Origin: Pseudocercospora fijiensis CIRAD86
Taxonomy: Eukaryota > Ascomycota > Dothideomycetes > Mycosphaerellales > Mycosphaerellaceae
NCBI RefSeq assembly: GCF_000340215.1
Contig: NW_006921538.1
Coordinates: 744,001-808,000, forward strand
Length of the DNA: 64,000 nucleotides
Direction of reading: 5' to 3'
Of the stretch, positions 44,438-54,800 are shown one piece after another (position 1 is the stretch's first letter; each line of letters begins with the position of its first letter). The position numbers and the translations under genes are program-made. Below the pieces are notes generated by a model. The model saw only the letters and a list, made by a program, of their open reading frames with translations. It was not told where the DNA came from and did not search any database.

Positions 44438-45639
44438 TTTTATCTCCGCGCCGTCCCTAAATCTAAGGTACGAAGTAGAAACCTAGCGCTCTATATTTAC
44501 CCGGCTATTACAGAGACGAGCTATATTTAGATTAGTTTCTTCGTATATCGCGACCTAGCGGGTAGTAAGCGAAAGGGCGATAGAACGTTTATAATACGTC
44601 TCTATTTAGACCTAAAACATAAAGGTCCTAAGGAGCCCTAGTATCCTAACTATAAGGAGATTCTTTAGCATTAGCACTTTGATCCTCTATACTACGAGGT
44701 AGATAGTAAGCCTACGAGAGAGAAACTTTAACGAGAAATTCTCTATAATACGTAGCGCTATTGCATAGCTATAGATGCGTACTAAGTCCGGCAACTCGAA
44801 GAAGAATTAAGATAGCGTATTAGCGACCGAGGAAGAGATCGATAGTATACTAGTAGAGTCGAGGTCTTATAAGCGAAGCATAAGATAATATAGGCTCTTA
44901 GTCGTATAGAGTAACGTACTATATAAATAACTAGGCGTACTACTCTTATTTACTTACGACCTATATCCTAGGATACTCTTCTCGTACTTTTTATACTCTT
45001 TTCTAATACCTTACCTATAAGCGCTCCGCGACAACCGAGTGAATATAAGCTATAGGGTTTCCGCTCGGTACCTTAGCCTCCGAGATAGGGCGGAGTTGAA
45101 TTTAGAGCGATAGCCGGCACTCGTAGCCGGTATATAGAGACGGTAGTAGGCCTTTTCCTGCTAAATAACTAGCTTGTTTAGTATAGCCTACCTAATATTT
45201 CTTATATTTACTAGCAATAGGCCTAGGTTACTTATAAGATTACTATAGCTAGTAAAGGCATTACTAAAGAATATCTATACTATAGTAAGATACTATTATT
45301 ACGCCGGCTATTTATTAAAAGGAGGCTTTCGCCTATTACTATGCTAGCTATATATGCCGGCTATATTTCAAAGTCTCCCGTACCTGCCTTTTTTAGCCGT
45401 ACCTGCCTTTTTTAGCCGTGCCTGCCTTCTTTCCTTGCTCTAATGTTACTATAATATAGGCTTGCGCGAAGCTTACTCTATTGCCTAGCGATACCGCGAT
45501 ATTACCGCTATATTCAACCTTCGTATCGATACCTATACCTCTACGCTCTATATCTACTACTTCCGTAATACCCTCGCTCCGCGCGCGCCTTCGTATACCT
45601 TCGTAACGCACTTTTTTCCTTAATTCGACGACTTTTATA
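44438..45639. other. hAT interior between the two H3-like genes
   Basis: Coding traces without known domain (LAGSKRKGDRTFIIRLYLDL around 44,545-44,610), possibly a C-terminal extension of gene 1 after an intron or a separate cargo gene. GCCGGC-type repeats occur near 44,410, 45,110 and 45,340-45,365. Confidence 0.4.
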
Positions 45640-46470
45640 ATAGCGAGTCTACTTAACTAAGTTACGACGCCTCGTAAGAAGGGACCTAGTGCTTCTACGG
45701 GTCGTAATAAGACCGGAAATAGTAGAACGAGCATAGTACATTAACGTAAGAGGGCTGCTACTATTACCGCTAGCTCCGGTACTAGAAAGGGCGTCGCGAG
45801 CAAGGCTCCGCGTAAGACAACGGCGGGCAAGGCTCTACGCAAGACGACAACTAGCGCTTCTACTACTAGTAGCAATCGTGCGAAGCGTCGATAGCGCCTA
45901 GGAAGTAAGTCCTATTTATAGCCGGCAGCGTAGCCGGCAGCGTAGCCGGCAGCGTAGCCGGTAGCGTAGCCGGCATTCTTACTGTCTTTTTACTAATCCT
46001 TCTTTAGCCGTAGCCCTCCGTAAGATTCGGCAGTATTAGAAGAGTTCTTAGCTCCTAATCCGCAAAACTCCTTTCTAACGACTTATTCGCGAAATTGCCT
46101 AGGATTATAGAACGGACCTTCGCTTCTAAGCCTCCGCGATAGGCGCCCTTTAAGAGGCTATAGAAGCCTACCTAGTTCGTATCTTCGAATATATGTTTCT
46201 CTTCTACCTCTTTTCGGACTATACTAATACTATTTTAGCGGTCAACCTTATAGCTATCTACGCGAAGCGTATAACGATTATAGATAAGGATTTTAAAGCA
46301 CTCGATTAGATTCTAAAAGGCTAGAATGTCTATATTCGAGACGGTGCTAGGTAGGATAGATATTCTAGTAGAAAGGATGTTCGTAGTATTATCTGCAAGC
46401 TTTTCTATATACGAAATGAGCCGCTATTATACGGCGCTGTATACCGCGCTCTAAATACTCTCTAAGTATA
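45640..46470 (+). pseudogene. Histone H3-fold gene 2 (H3-like tail, introns) carried by the hAT element
   Basis: Exon 1 ends at 45,904 and encodes an H3-like tail with GRNKTGN and SKAPRKTTAGKALRKTT. Intron 45,905-46,007 (GTAAGT donor, CTAAT branch, TTTAG acceptor) carries five AGCCGGCAGCGT-type units. Joining gives the H3 sequence GTVALRKIRQY across the junction. Exon 2 reads LLIRKTPF.RLIREIA.DYRTDLRF.ASAIGAL.EAIEAYLVRIFE. A second 48-bp intron (46,191-46,238) has a good branch and acceptor but its donor reads ATATGT, as expected from RIP of TGTATGT. Exon 3 continues NLIAIYAKRITIIDKDF. The start codon is not certain (ATA where ATG is expected near 45,637-45,642). Confidence 0.75.
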
Positions 46471-47186
46471 TATATATAGTATAGTATGCTTTATTAGCCG
46501 TACGGAATAGAAGTCTCCTAAAATCCCGTTAGTACTAAGGAGTAAAAAGGCCGGCTACGCTGCCGGCTACGCTGCCGGCTACGCTACTAGCTACGCTACT
46601 AGGTTTTTCAAAGAACTAAAAGAAGATAGACATTCCGGTTAATTTGTATTAGTTTAGATTTTTATAAAAAGAAAACAGGGAAAAATAAGGAAGGTTGAAG
46701 AGCCTAATAGTTATAGTTATAGGCACTATCCCTGTTTTCTAGAGCATATTATATACCTGCCTTCGCAACTCTACCTAATACTCCCTCTAAATATCCTTAT
46801 ACTCTACCTACTGAAAATTCAACTAGGTACCTAGACCTATAGCTGCCTCTATATCTTTTACTATCTTCTATAGGTTAAAGGCCTCTTCTATAGTAGCCTC
46901 TACCTCCTTATACAATACGAAGTTACTACCTACCCTACCCTTTATATCTCCTAAATAACTAAGAGTTCTAAGGAACGAACTAGTATTCGGCCTTAGTATA
47001 GCGAGTAACTAGTAGAACGTTCTATAGAGCTGCCTTATAGCTCTTTTATATACTATACCGATACCGAGGGAGGAGCTATCCTAGTACTTAATATTGTCGA
47101 ATAGTTCGGTAGGAAAGTGTATAAACTTCTTAAGGAGGAGGACTTCTAAGGAAATCGATAAGTTCTGCCTAGATCTAGATAAAGAC

Positions 47187-47276
47187 ATTCTGCTAAGCAG
47201 TTAGGGAATTGAACCGTAAACGAAAGGATGAAATTCATACCTAAGGAGTGCAGTTTCCGAACTGAACTATAATGCC
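47187..47276 (-). other. tRNA-like sequence (pseudogene or SINE head)
   Basis: On the minus strand TAGTTCAGTTCGG (47,269-47,257) resembles a pol III A box and GGTTCAATTCC (47,215-47,205) fits the B box, 41 bases apart, with a possible 4-bp D stem. No complete cloverleaf can be drawn, so it is not called as a tRNA. TGG to TAG in the A box would fit RIP. Confidence 0.35.
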
Positions 47277-47600
47277 TTGTGTATATATATATATGCTTTT
47301 AATTAGTTAGTGCCCTTAGCTGATTATCTATAGATTTGAGGTTATATAAGTACCTTCATATAACTACGTAGCCTAAGTAGGATTCGAAAATTCTATAAGT
47401 ACTAAGGACTAAAAATGCCGGCTACGCTACCGGCTACACTCTCGTATCTTATAAAGGGCTTGCTTAAAGCTACGTATACATTCGTACACTTCTTAAAAAC
47501 CGATAAATTATATAGTTCGAACTAGCTACTTATATAGTTGCTTAGCAAACCAACCCAAACTAAACTAGAGTTTCGGCTTAGCAAACTAAACCAAACCAAC

Positions 47601-47620
47601 CCGAACTACTACGGGGTCTA
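47601..47620 (+). repeat. hAT right terminal inverted repeat
   Basis: CCGAACTACTACGGGGTCTA, inverted copy of the left end with one mismatch. Directly followed by ATCGTACC, then segment S. Confidence 0.82.
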
Positions 47621-50508
47621 ATCGTACCGCTTCTCGTCGTAGAATAGATAATAGTATACTAACTCTAATAGGCCGCCGTCGACCCGGCGATCCCGAAGAC
47701 CCTAATACCTTTAGTCTAGACCGTATAACTGCTATATAGGCACGCGCTACGTAGGATGTAGCAGTTATATCTTCTCCTCGTTTATTAGGCCGTAGCCGTA
47801 TACTATCTCGGCGGTAGATAGATCTTTAAGCGACGGAGGTACATTTCGAGTAGTATACTATACTAGTTAGAGAGTTAGAGCCTAAGGTATCGACAAAGCG
47901 GACTTAGTATACTACGAGAGCCCCCTTCCGTACTTAGAACTTCTACCTCTCTATATACCTATCGAATACACAGTTGCTATTACACTTCTACTAGCGAGTA
48001 GCAAGGGGCCTAAAAGTGCAATAGTTACCGGTATAGAATAGTAGGTGCAGCGGCAGCGACATATTTAGGCAGTTTTAAGGCATAGCGATAGGCGTTTAGT
48101 ATATATAGTTTAAGCGAGAAAACGAGATAATATAGCATTAGAATACAGCATTAGAATACAGCATTTACAGCATTAGTAATAGCATTAATAGTAACAGCAT
48201 ATTAAATATTATTTAGCATTAGTATCTTATAGTAATAGTATCGACCGGGCGCACGTATTACCCTATAGCATTATTTATAGAAGATACAAATACAGCTTTA
48301 ACAGTATACGCATATATTAGAATTTCCCCTACCGAAAGTACGAGATATATAGGAAGCCCTATATTAGCGTAGACAGCGGCTTTACGTAAGCGGAAATCAC
48401 CTACCGAGCCTACCCGTATTTAGTAGTAGTATACCGAAGAGCCCGATACATCGAGAACTACCCGCTCCGATAGGAGGCTTAAGTAGGTTATATATACCTA
48501 AGGAAGGCAGAAACAGGTAGAACTATATTAAAGGCACGTAGAAGGTCGTACGGAAGAAGCGTACTAGTTAGGATCTTAAGAGCCCGGAATTAGCTAAGAA
48601 GATTGCTAACTTTAAAGGATTTTATAGTTAAGGTAATCCTACGGAAATACCTTATCGAACGAGTAGTAAGAGAGATTAGAACGAAGAGGATATTAAGCGG
48701 ACTATCTATCGGCAAAGCCTAGTATTAAAAGCATTAAAGGCCTTATCTAGAACCTTAGTAAGCTCTCTATTACTATAGAAATAGGCCGGCGGAAAGGAGT
48801 AGATTTATAGCGATAAGGAGATTAATAGAATTCTCCTAGGGCTTAATCTATATCGCTAATCTCGTAGTATAGGGCATATTAAGTTTCGATAGGTCTATAG
48901 AACAGTACGAAATTACTACAAGTACCTACGCAGTTGCGATAAGAAGAAGTAGGAGTAGGAATTTTAGAAGCGTTAGCGATTAGTACGGTAGAGATTACTC
49001 TCGGAGGGTTATATAGGACAACTAAAGGAAGCATTCGGGGACCTCGTAGGTACTAGAAAATTCCTATTACACTAGTGTAAAGAGCTAAGTAAAAGGGGGC
49101 GTCCGCAATTACTACGGTCTTATCCCTTATCTAGAAGTAGCTCTCGGCGTTCTTCTAGGTCTTACGCTAATACTAAGACATATATACCGCCGTATTCGCT
49201 ACCTAACTCTCCTTAGAGATAAGGTAGCAGACCTCCTTCTTTATCCGGATTATTAATATTATCGTTACGCTTATTAACACTATTACTACTAAGAAGTCTA
49301 CTAGTTCCTCCGCTACTAGTACTAAACATAGCGACCGGCGTAGCTAACTTAGAGCTAGTTAGTATGTTTGTCGGCGAAGAAGTTAAGGGTAACGTAGAGC
49401 GTTAGTAGGATCGATTTAAGCGGCAATAGGATTAGGTTAATAGTAGAGCTAACCTAGTCCGGTAGTACAAAACTTTAATATATAGATAAAGGGCGAGGCA
49501 GTACGATAGGTTAATACAGAACTAAAGGACCTAGTATAGAGACCTTACGTTAATAACGCTACGGCGGTTACTATATAGACTATTAAGGACAGGTTCTTTG
49601 CGAAATAGTCAAACGCAGTATTATTAGCTAATAACTCCGTCGAGACTATCGAAGCACTTACGGAAGTAGCATAGAAGAAAGATAAAGACCTAAGGGAATA
49701 TTATTATCGTTGTATAGTCCTGCTCCGCTAGGCAAACGGCAAAGATAATAACACCGCTACTAGTACTAAGCGTACTGTTCTTACTATCGCTATTAAGGGT
49801 TTCGTTAATAGCCTCGTAGATAAGAAGCTCCGTACCGAGATATAGCGCAAGAAGCAGTCTACCCTAAAGGCGACATTAGCGGAGGCGGAGGCGGCTTAGC
49901 GCCTTATTAAGGATAAGGAGAAGGCTAAGAAGGAACAGAGGGAGCATAAACATATAGAAGTGCTAAAGGAGGCGGCTATATATTAGTCGGTTAGCAAGCA
50001 GTTACTATATAACCTTAATTAACGCTTAAAGAAGTACTAAGATGCTATAGAGCCTTATAATGCCGACACTAATACAGTATAGTCGGCTCCGCTAGAAGCT
50101 AAGGATTAGTAGGGCTACCTATATTAATATAGTAACGGCTACTATTATTATGCCTCGCTATTACCGATACCGCCGTAGCAACGCACGCTATACGCACTAC
50201 CGAGAAACTAAGGCCCGCTAGCAATATAGCTACTAGCTTAGCAAGCAGGTTATTAGCAAGGACCTCCTTAGTAGCGCTAAGGCCTTTAGCCGCGTATACT
50301 ACGCAACAATGCCGGACCTAGATATAGTAAGAACAACCTAATACTAGAGTACTATTATACGGCAGTCCGCCGTAGCCGTAAGTGTAATAGAGACGTCGAC
50401 CTAACCTAGTCTTAGAATAGCTACATTAATAGCATAATCTAGTACCGATATAAGTTTAATAATCTACTTTACTACGGGTACGGCTAGCGCGGACACCTCG
50501 AGCGTAAT
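47621..50508 (+). repeat. Duplicated segment S, copy 2 (2,888 bp)
   Basis: Collinear with 35,163-38,050. The differences read are all transitions, mostly CA/TA or TG/TA. Unlike copy 1 it runs without break past AGCGTAAT into the following coding sequence, so it represents the uninterrupted joint between S and the rest of the host element. Confidence 0.9.
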
Positions 50509-51840
50509 AATGTTTATACGGAAGATTAGCGGTTAATACTATAGGAGAGCAGGTTCCTTATATATCTTATACAGAAACAGCGAGAGGACTTCTTTACTAA
50601 GAACCTAGGTACTAATCGAGGTAAAGGCAATCGAGGTAGATACGGTAGAGGCTACGGTAACAATCGAGGAGGTTATAGGTTATACGGGGGAGGCCGCGGA
50701 GGCTATAGCGGCAATCGAGAATATAATAGAACACCTCCTCCTAGGCCTCTACTACCTAGCGATCGACTATTAAACGACGTACGAAATAGCAACCCTATAT
50801 TAGCGGATGCCTACTACATTAAGGTTTCTACAAGTTAGGCTAGCACGAAGATACCTAAAGAATTGCTTGCCGCTATTACGATTAGTAAGAAGGACTAGAG
50901 CTAGGATATAGATACTAATAAAGCTAAGGGTTAGGGCAATAGTAAGCCTACTAAGCTAGTAGGCTATACAAACAAGCGGGTCTACTATAACGAGGAGGGC
51001 AACGGAGACACCGATATACTAAACATTCTAATAGCACGCGTTATTAAGCTAATAAAGGTACGTATCTCAAAGGTCGACAAAGGCGCTAAGCCTATAAAGC
51101 CTATTAATAGCCTCTTTAATAAGCTACCGATCGATATAAAGAAGGTACTTAGCAACCTCGAGATTCGCTTGCTAATCTTGTAGCTTATATAATAGTCTCC
51201 GTTCTTCCGTAACCGGTATAAGCACCTATTCTCGCAACTACGCTTCCGTAAGGCAGGCAAGCGCAAGGCGAAGAGAGTAACCGGAGAGGAGGAAGATATA
51301 CTAGAGGGGATAGAATTAGCCGAGAGCGACAGCATTATAGTAATAGAGCTATGCGAGATAGTGCCGCCGGAAACAGTTATAGTAGAGGTAATAAAGGCCG
51401 TCTAATTATCGACTATAGCCGCTACCGGCTTCGGTAAAGGAATGCCTATAGTTACCGCCGAGGAAATAATAAAGGAGTATTAGCTTAGCTTAAGTGCTAT
51501 AGTTAGCGGTAATAGCAATAGTATTACCGCATAGGTATAGGCAAGCATTAGCAGCTAGCGTTAGCGAGATTTAAAGACTAAAGCATATATATTGCCGATT
51601 AAGATCTATAATACCGAGAGAGGGAGAGAGGTATAGGTCCCTCGTACCTAGTATATTATAGACTAAGGATTAGATTTGAACGTTATCTACTAATAGACCT
51701 CTTCGTATAGGAACTTAGCTATTTGCTATATACTAACCGACTTGCCCGAGCAGTTAAATATCCTCCCCTCTACCTAGCCGCTAATAACCTTACGCGCTAA
51801 GGCAATAGACCCCTTATTGTCGATATAAAGCATATCGGCA
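50509..51840 (+). pseudogene. Continuation of the S-encoded gag-like gene, RIP-inactivated
   Basis: The frame continues from the CCHC knuckle into an Arg/Gly-rich stretch (about 50,620-50,720: RGKGNRGRYGRGYGNN, GGGGRGGYSGNRE), then charged coding sequence (NKLPIDIKKVLSNLEIRLL; FRKAGKRKAKRVTGEEED) and a possible protease-like region near 51,640-51,700. Only TAG/TAA stops occur. A knuckle plus RGG box suggests the nucleic-acid-binding part of a retroelement Gag, but no reverse transcriptase follows on this strand. Confidence 0.5.
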
Positions 51841-51849
51841 ACCTAGCGA

Positions 51850-54800
51850 CGGCTAATAACTCGAATATAGGTAGGGTAAAGCGTCCTAGCAATCTTATAT
51901 CCCTCTCGTATCCGGTATATACGATAGGACCGAACCTATATAGCGATTTAGGACTATATTCTATACTAGAAGTACCTTTTCGAGGCTAGATAGTATACTG
52001 CCTCCCGGCCCTTATAGCTATAATCCTCGTAAAGTAATTAGATAATTTCCTCCCTAGCCTTTTCGCTATTAATTACTCGCTAAAGGGGACAATTCGGATA
52101 ACGCTAATAGAAAAGGAGCCGATCCTTAACAATATACTTCTAGGCAGCACGTCGAACTCTTCGGGCTTCGCTTCGAGAGATGCCTTATAGAAAGCGAAGG
52201 GTCGATTTAAAGTATCCGATAAGAAGCGATTCTCGAGACTAGTATTCGTCCTCGTTAAGGAAGCTAGACTTAGCTAAGGGATCGATAGGCTTAGACTATA
52301 CTATGCTATAAAAGAAGTCGTTGTCGATTATATTATCGTCGTCGATCTAGTTATCTCGTTCGACGATGTCCTCTTTAGTAGGGTTACGACGGGATAGACT
52401 ATTAGCCGTAGAGTGTTTTCGCCCGGGGATATACTTAACTTCGAAGTCGAATAGTCGGATCTAGGCTACCTAGCGAGCTATTACCGAGTTAGGGAGGTCC
52501 GAGGCGGATTTGTTAAGCTAGTAGACAAGGGTAGTAGTATCGATTTCGATCCGAAAGTACTACCTAACGAGATACTTCTTAAACTTCTTTAGTAGTTTAA
52601 GTATAGTAAGGCACTCTCGTTTACTAGCATTATATCGGGCTTTACTTTCGGTCTAAAGACCGCTTTCGTACCGAACAGGGTAACGCTTCTTTGTATTGTC
52701 CCTTTCGTACTAGTTTAAGCTACTACTATATCCGGATCCACTCGCGTCTAATAGAAGGATAATTAACCTAGTACCCTTAGTATAATCGATCGAGACAAGA
52801 GCAGGGGTAGTAGTTAGCGCAGCCTTTAAGGTATCTATAGCGACTTACTAATCCGGTCCCTATAAGAATTCGATATCGGCCTTTAGGAGGTAGAAGAGTA
52901 GTCTTACTATTGTTGCGAAGCCCTCGATCTAGATAGGGTAGTAGATACAAACCCTAAGGAAGGCCCGTACGCTAGACTAGTTCTTAGGTATTAGCTATAT
53001 AACAATCTTTGCAACTTTCTCTATATTAGGGTGCCTTCCGGAAATATTAATAACGTAGCCGACACATTTTAGCTTTTTATAGAGGAACTAAGATTTTAGA
53101 CCTAAAATAGTATACCTAGTACGCTTAATGTCTATAAGAACACTATCCATCTATTAAATATACTTAGTAACGAATCTTCTTAGGCTAGGTTCGACCTCTT
53201 TATCGTTATATCGGGTCTTTAGGCCCTTAATACTAATATCGTCGATAAACGGCCTCGTACGGTAGGAAATGTAGTTAAAAAGGATTCTTATTACTACTCG
53301 GACAAACTAGGCAACGGAGTTTGTCGCTCCTTGCGGAAGGGTAGTTATTCGTATAAGGCTAAGCGGGGTATTAAAGGCAGTTATATCTCGATCGGCCTCG
53401 TAAAGCGGGACTTAGTCGTATCCGGAAAAGAAATCGATTAGGGACGAGATAGTATAGTTAGCAAAATCCTCGGTAAAGCTATTAGTATTAGGAGGAAGGT
53501 TTCCGTCCCGTATTATATAGCGGTTTAGCTCTATAGCAGCGTTAATTAGGCGATATTTCTTAGTTCCTTTCTTCTAGACTAAGAACTATAGGTTCCGGTA
53601 TACTCCTTCGCTAACTTTAAGCACCCTATTCGTAATTCGTTCTCGGATTATTTCTTCTACAATGTTTACTAGGCTAGGCTAGAGGCGGAAGGTTGGTTTT
53701 CTCTAGGGTTTATAAGGAATTGTTCGGATCCGTTAGGGAGGTGCTATATCCGCGTCGACTCTTCTAATTTCGGCAAAGCTCTAGGTAAGAGCTTTCTCCC
53801 TATTATAAAGCATTTCGTAGAATAGATCTAGCTCCTTAGGAAGAAGTTCTATTCTAATAAGAAGCTTTGCTTTCCTTTCCTTAGTTAGGCGCGAGCTACG
53901 TAGTATATCTAAGAACTTCTTAATTAGATACTTCTAGTTATATAGCCCGGTTCTAGGCGGAAGTAACGCTTCTCGAGCAAGCCGTTTCTTTTTCTAGTAA
54001 GGGTTACTACCGGTCGTTATACTCCCGGTTATCGTAGTACTAGCTTCTATAGGTCTCACTTTGTCTGCCTTTTTCTTATATATGCTATAAACTCCGACTA
54101 TACGGCTAGTATCCGAATCTTCCTTAAGTATCTTCTTAATAGATAGCAGCTAGGTAGGGAACCTTCGAAAGCTCTAAAACCTATAGTGCCGCTTATACTA
54201 GTTACAAAATCTGTTCGCCTCCGACTATTAAAGGATTATCGCCTAGTCGTTACAAGTTATAGGCTCGAGAATCGCCTCCGTACGCCCGAGCCGGGTAAGG
54301 CTATTCGTCGGGTATAGCTAGGAAGAATCTTCGAGAAAGGACTAGCGTTATATAGCTAGGACCGATACGTCGTCGTATACCTGCTCCTAGATATAGTGCC
54401 TAGCTAGGCGGCTTTTGTATAGGGTACTACTAAAAGGCAATTACAGGGACGCGGGAATGCCGGGGCCGCCGGGAATGCCGGGACAAGCCGGGGCTAGTCT
54501 AAGCGAGGTCGGAAAAGGTAGCGGGAGCGGGGGCGGGCCGGCTACCGGACTAATTAATGTACCCTAGCTAGCTAGCTAGCATACCCTAGGGTTACTATCC
54601 TCCTTGCTATATAGCCCTATAACAACATTTCTTATTAAATAATAGGTCGCAACGGTGCGTATAATATTCCTACCTAGCGGTTTCGAAAAAGGGGCAGACT
54701 CGACGCTAGTTTCTCGTCCGCTACCTAGTTTTTTAACTACTAGGTATTATTGCGACTAAGGAGCTCCTTAAGTAGGACACAATTCTTAGAGCTAGTAAGG

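Larger units (their letters stand above)
38051..47620 (+). mobile_element. 9.57-kb hAT-type DNA transposon with cargo genes
   Basis: Terminal inverted repeats TAGACCCCGCAGTAGTTCGG (left) and the same with one C to T change (right, reverse-complemented). It contains a hAT transposase (about 40.2-43.4 kb), two histone H3-fold genes, at least one more cargo frame and a tRNA-like sequence, all RIP-mutated. The usual 8-bp duplication is not found at the two ends; instead the ends flank two copies of segment S. Most hAT elements are 2-5 kb, so this one is large. Confidence 0.8.

Noticed and set aside
50985..51335. 116-codon minus-strand frame
   Set aside because: Antisense of the plus-strand gag-like coding trace; it stays open because CA/TG depletion removes stops from one strand's complement.
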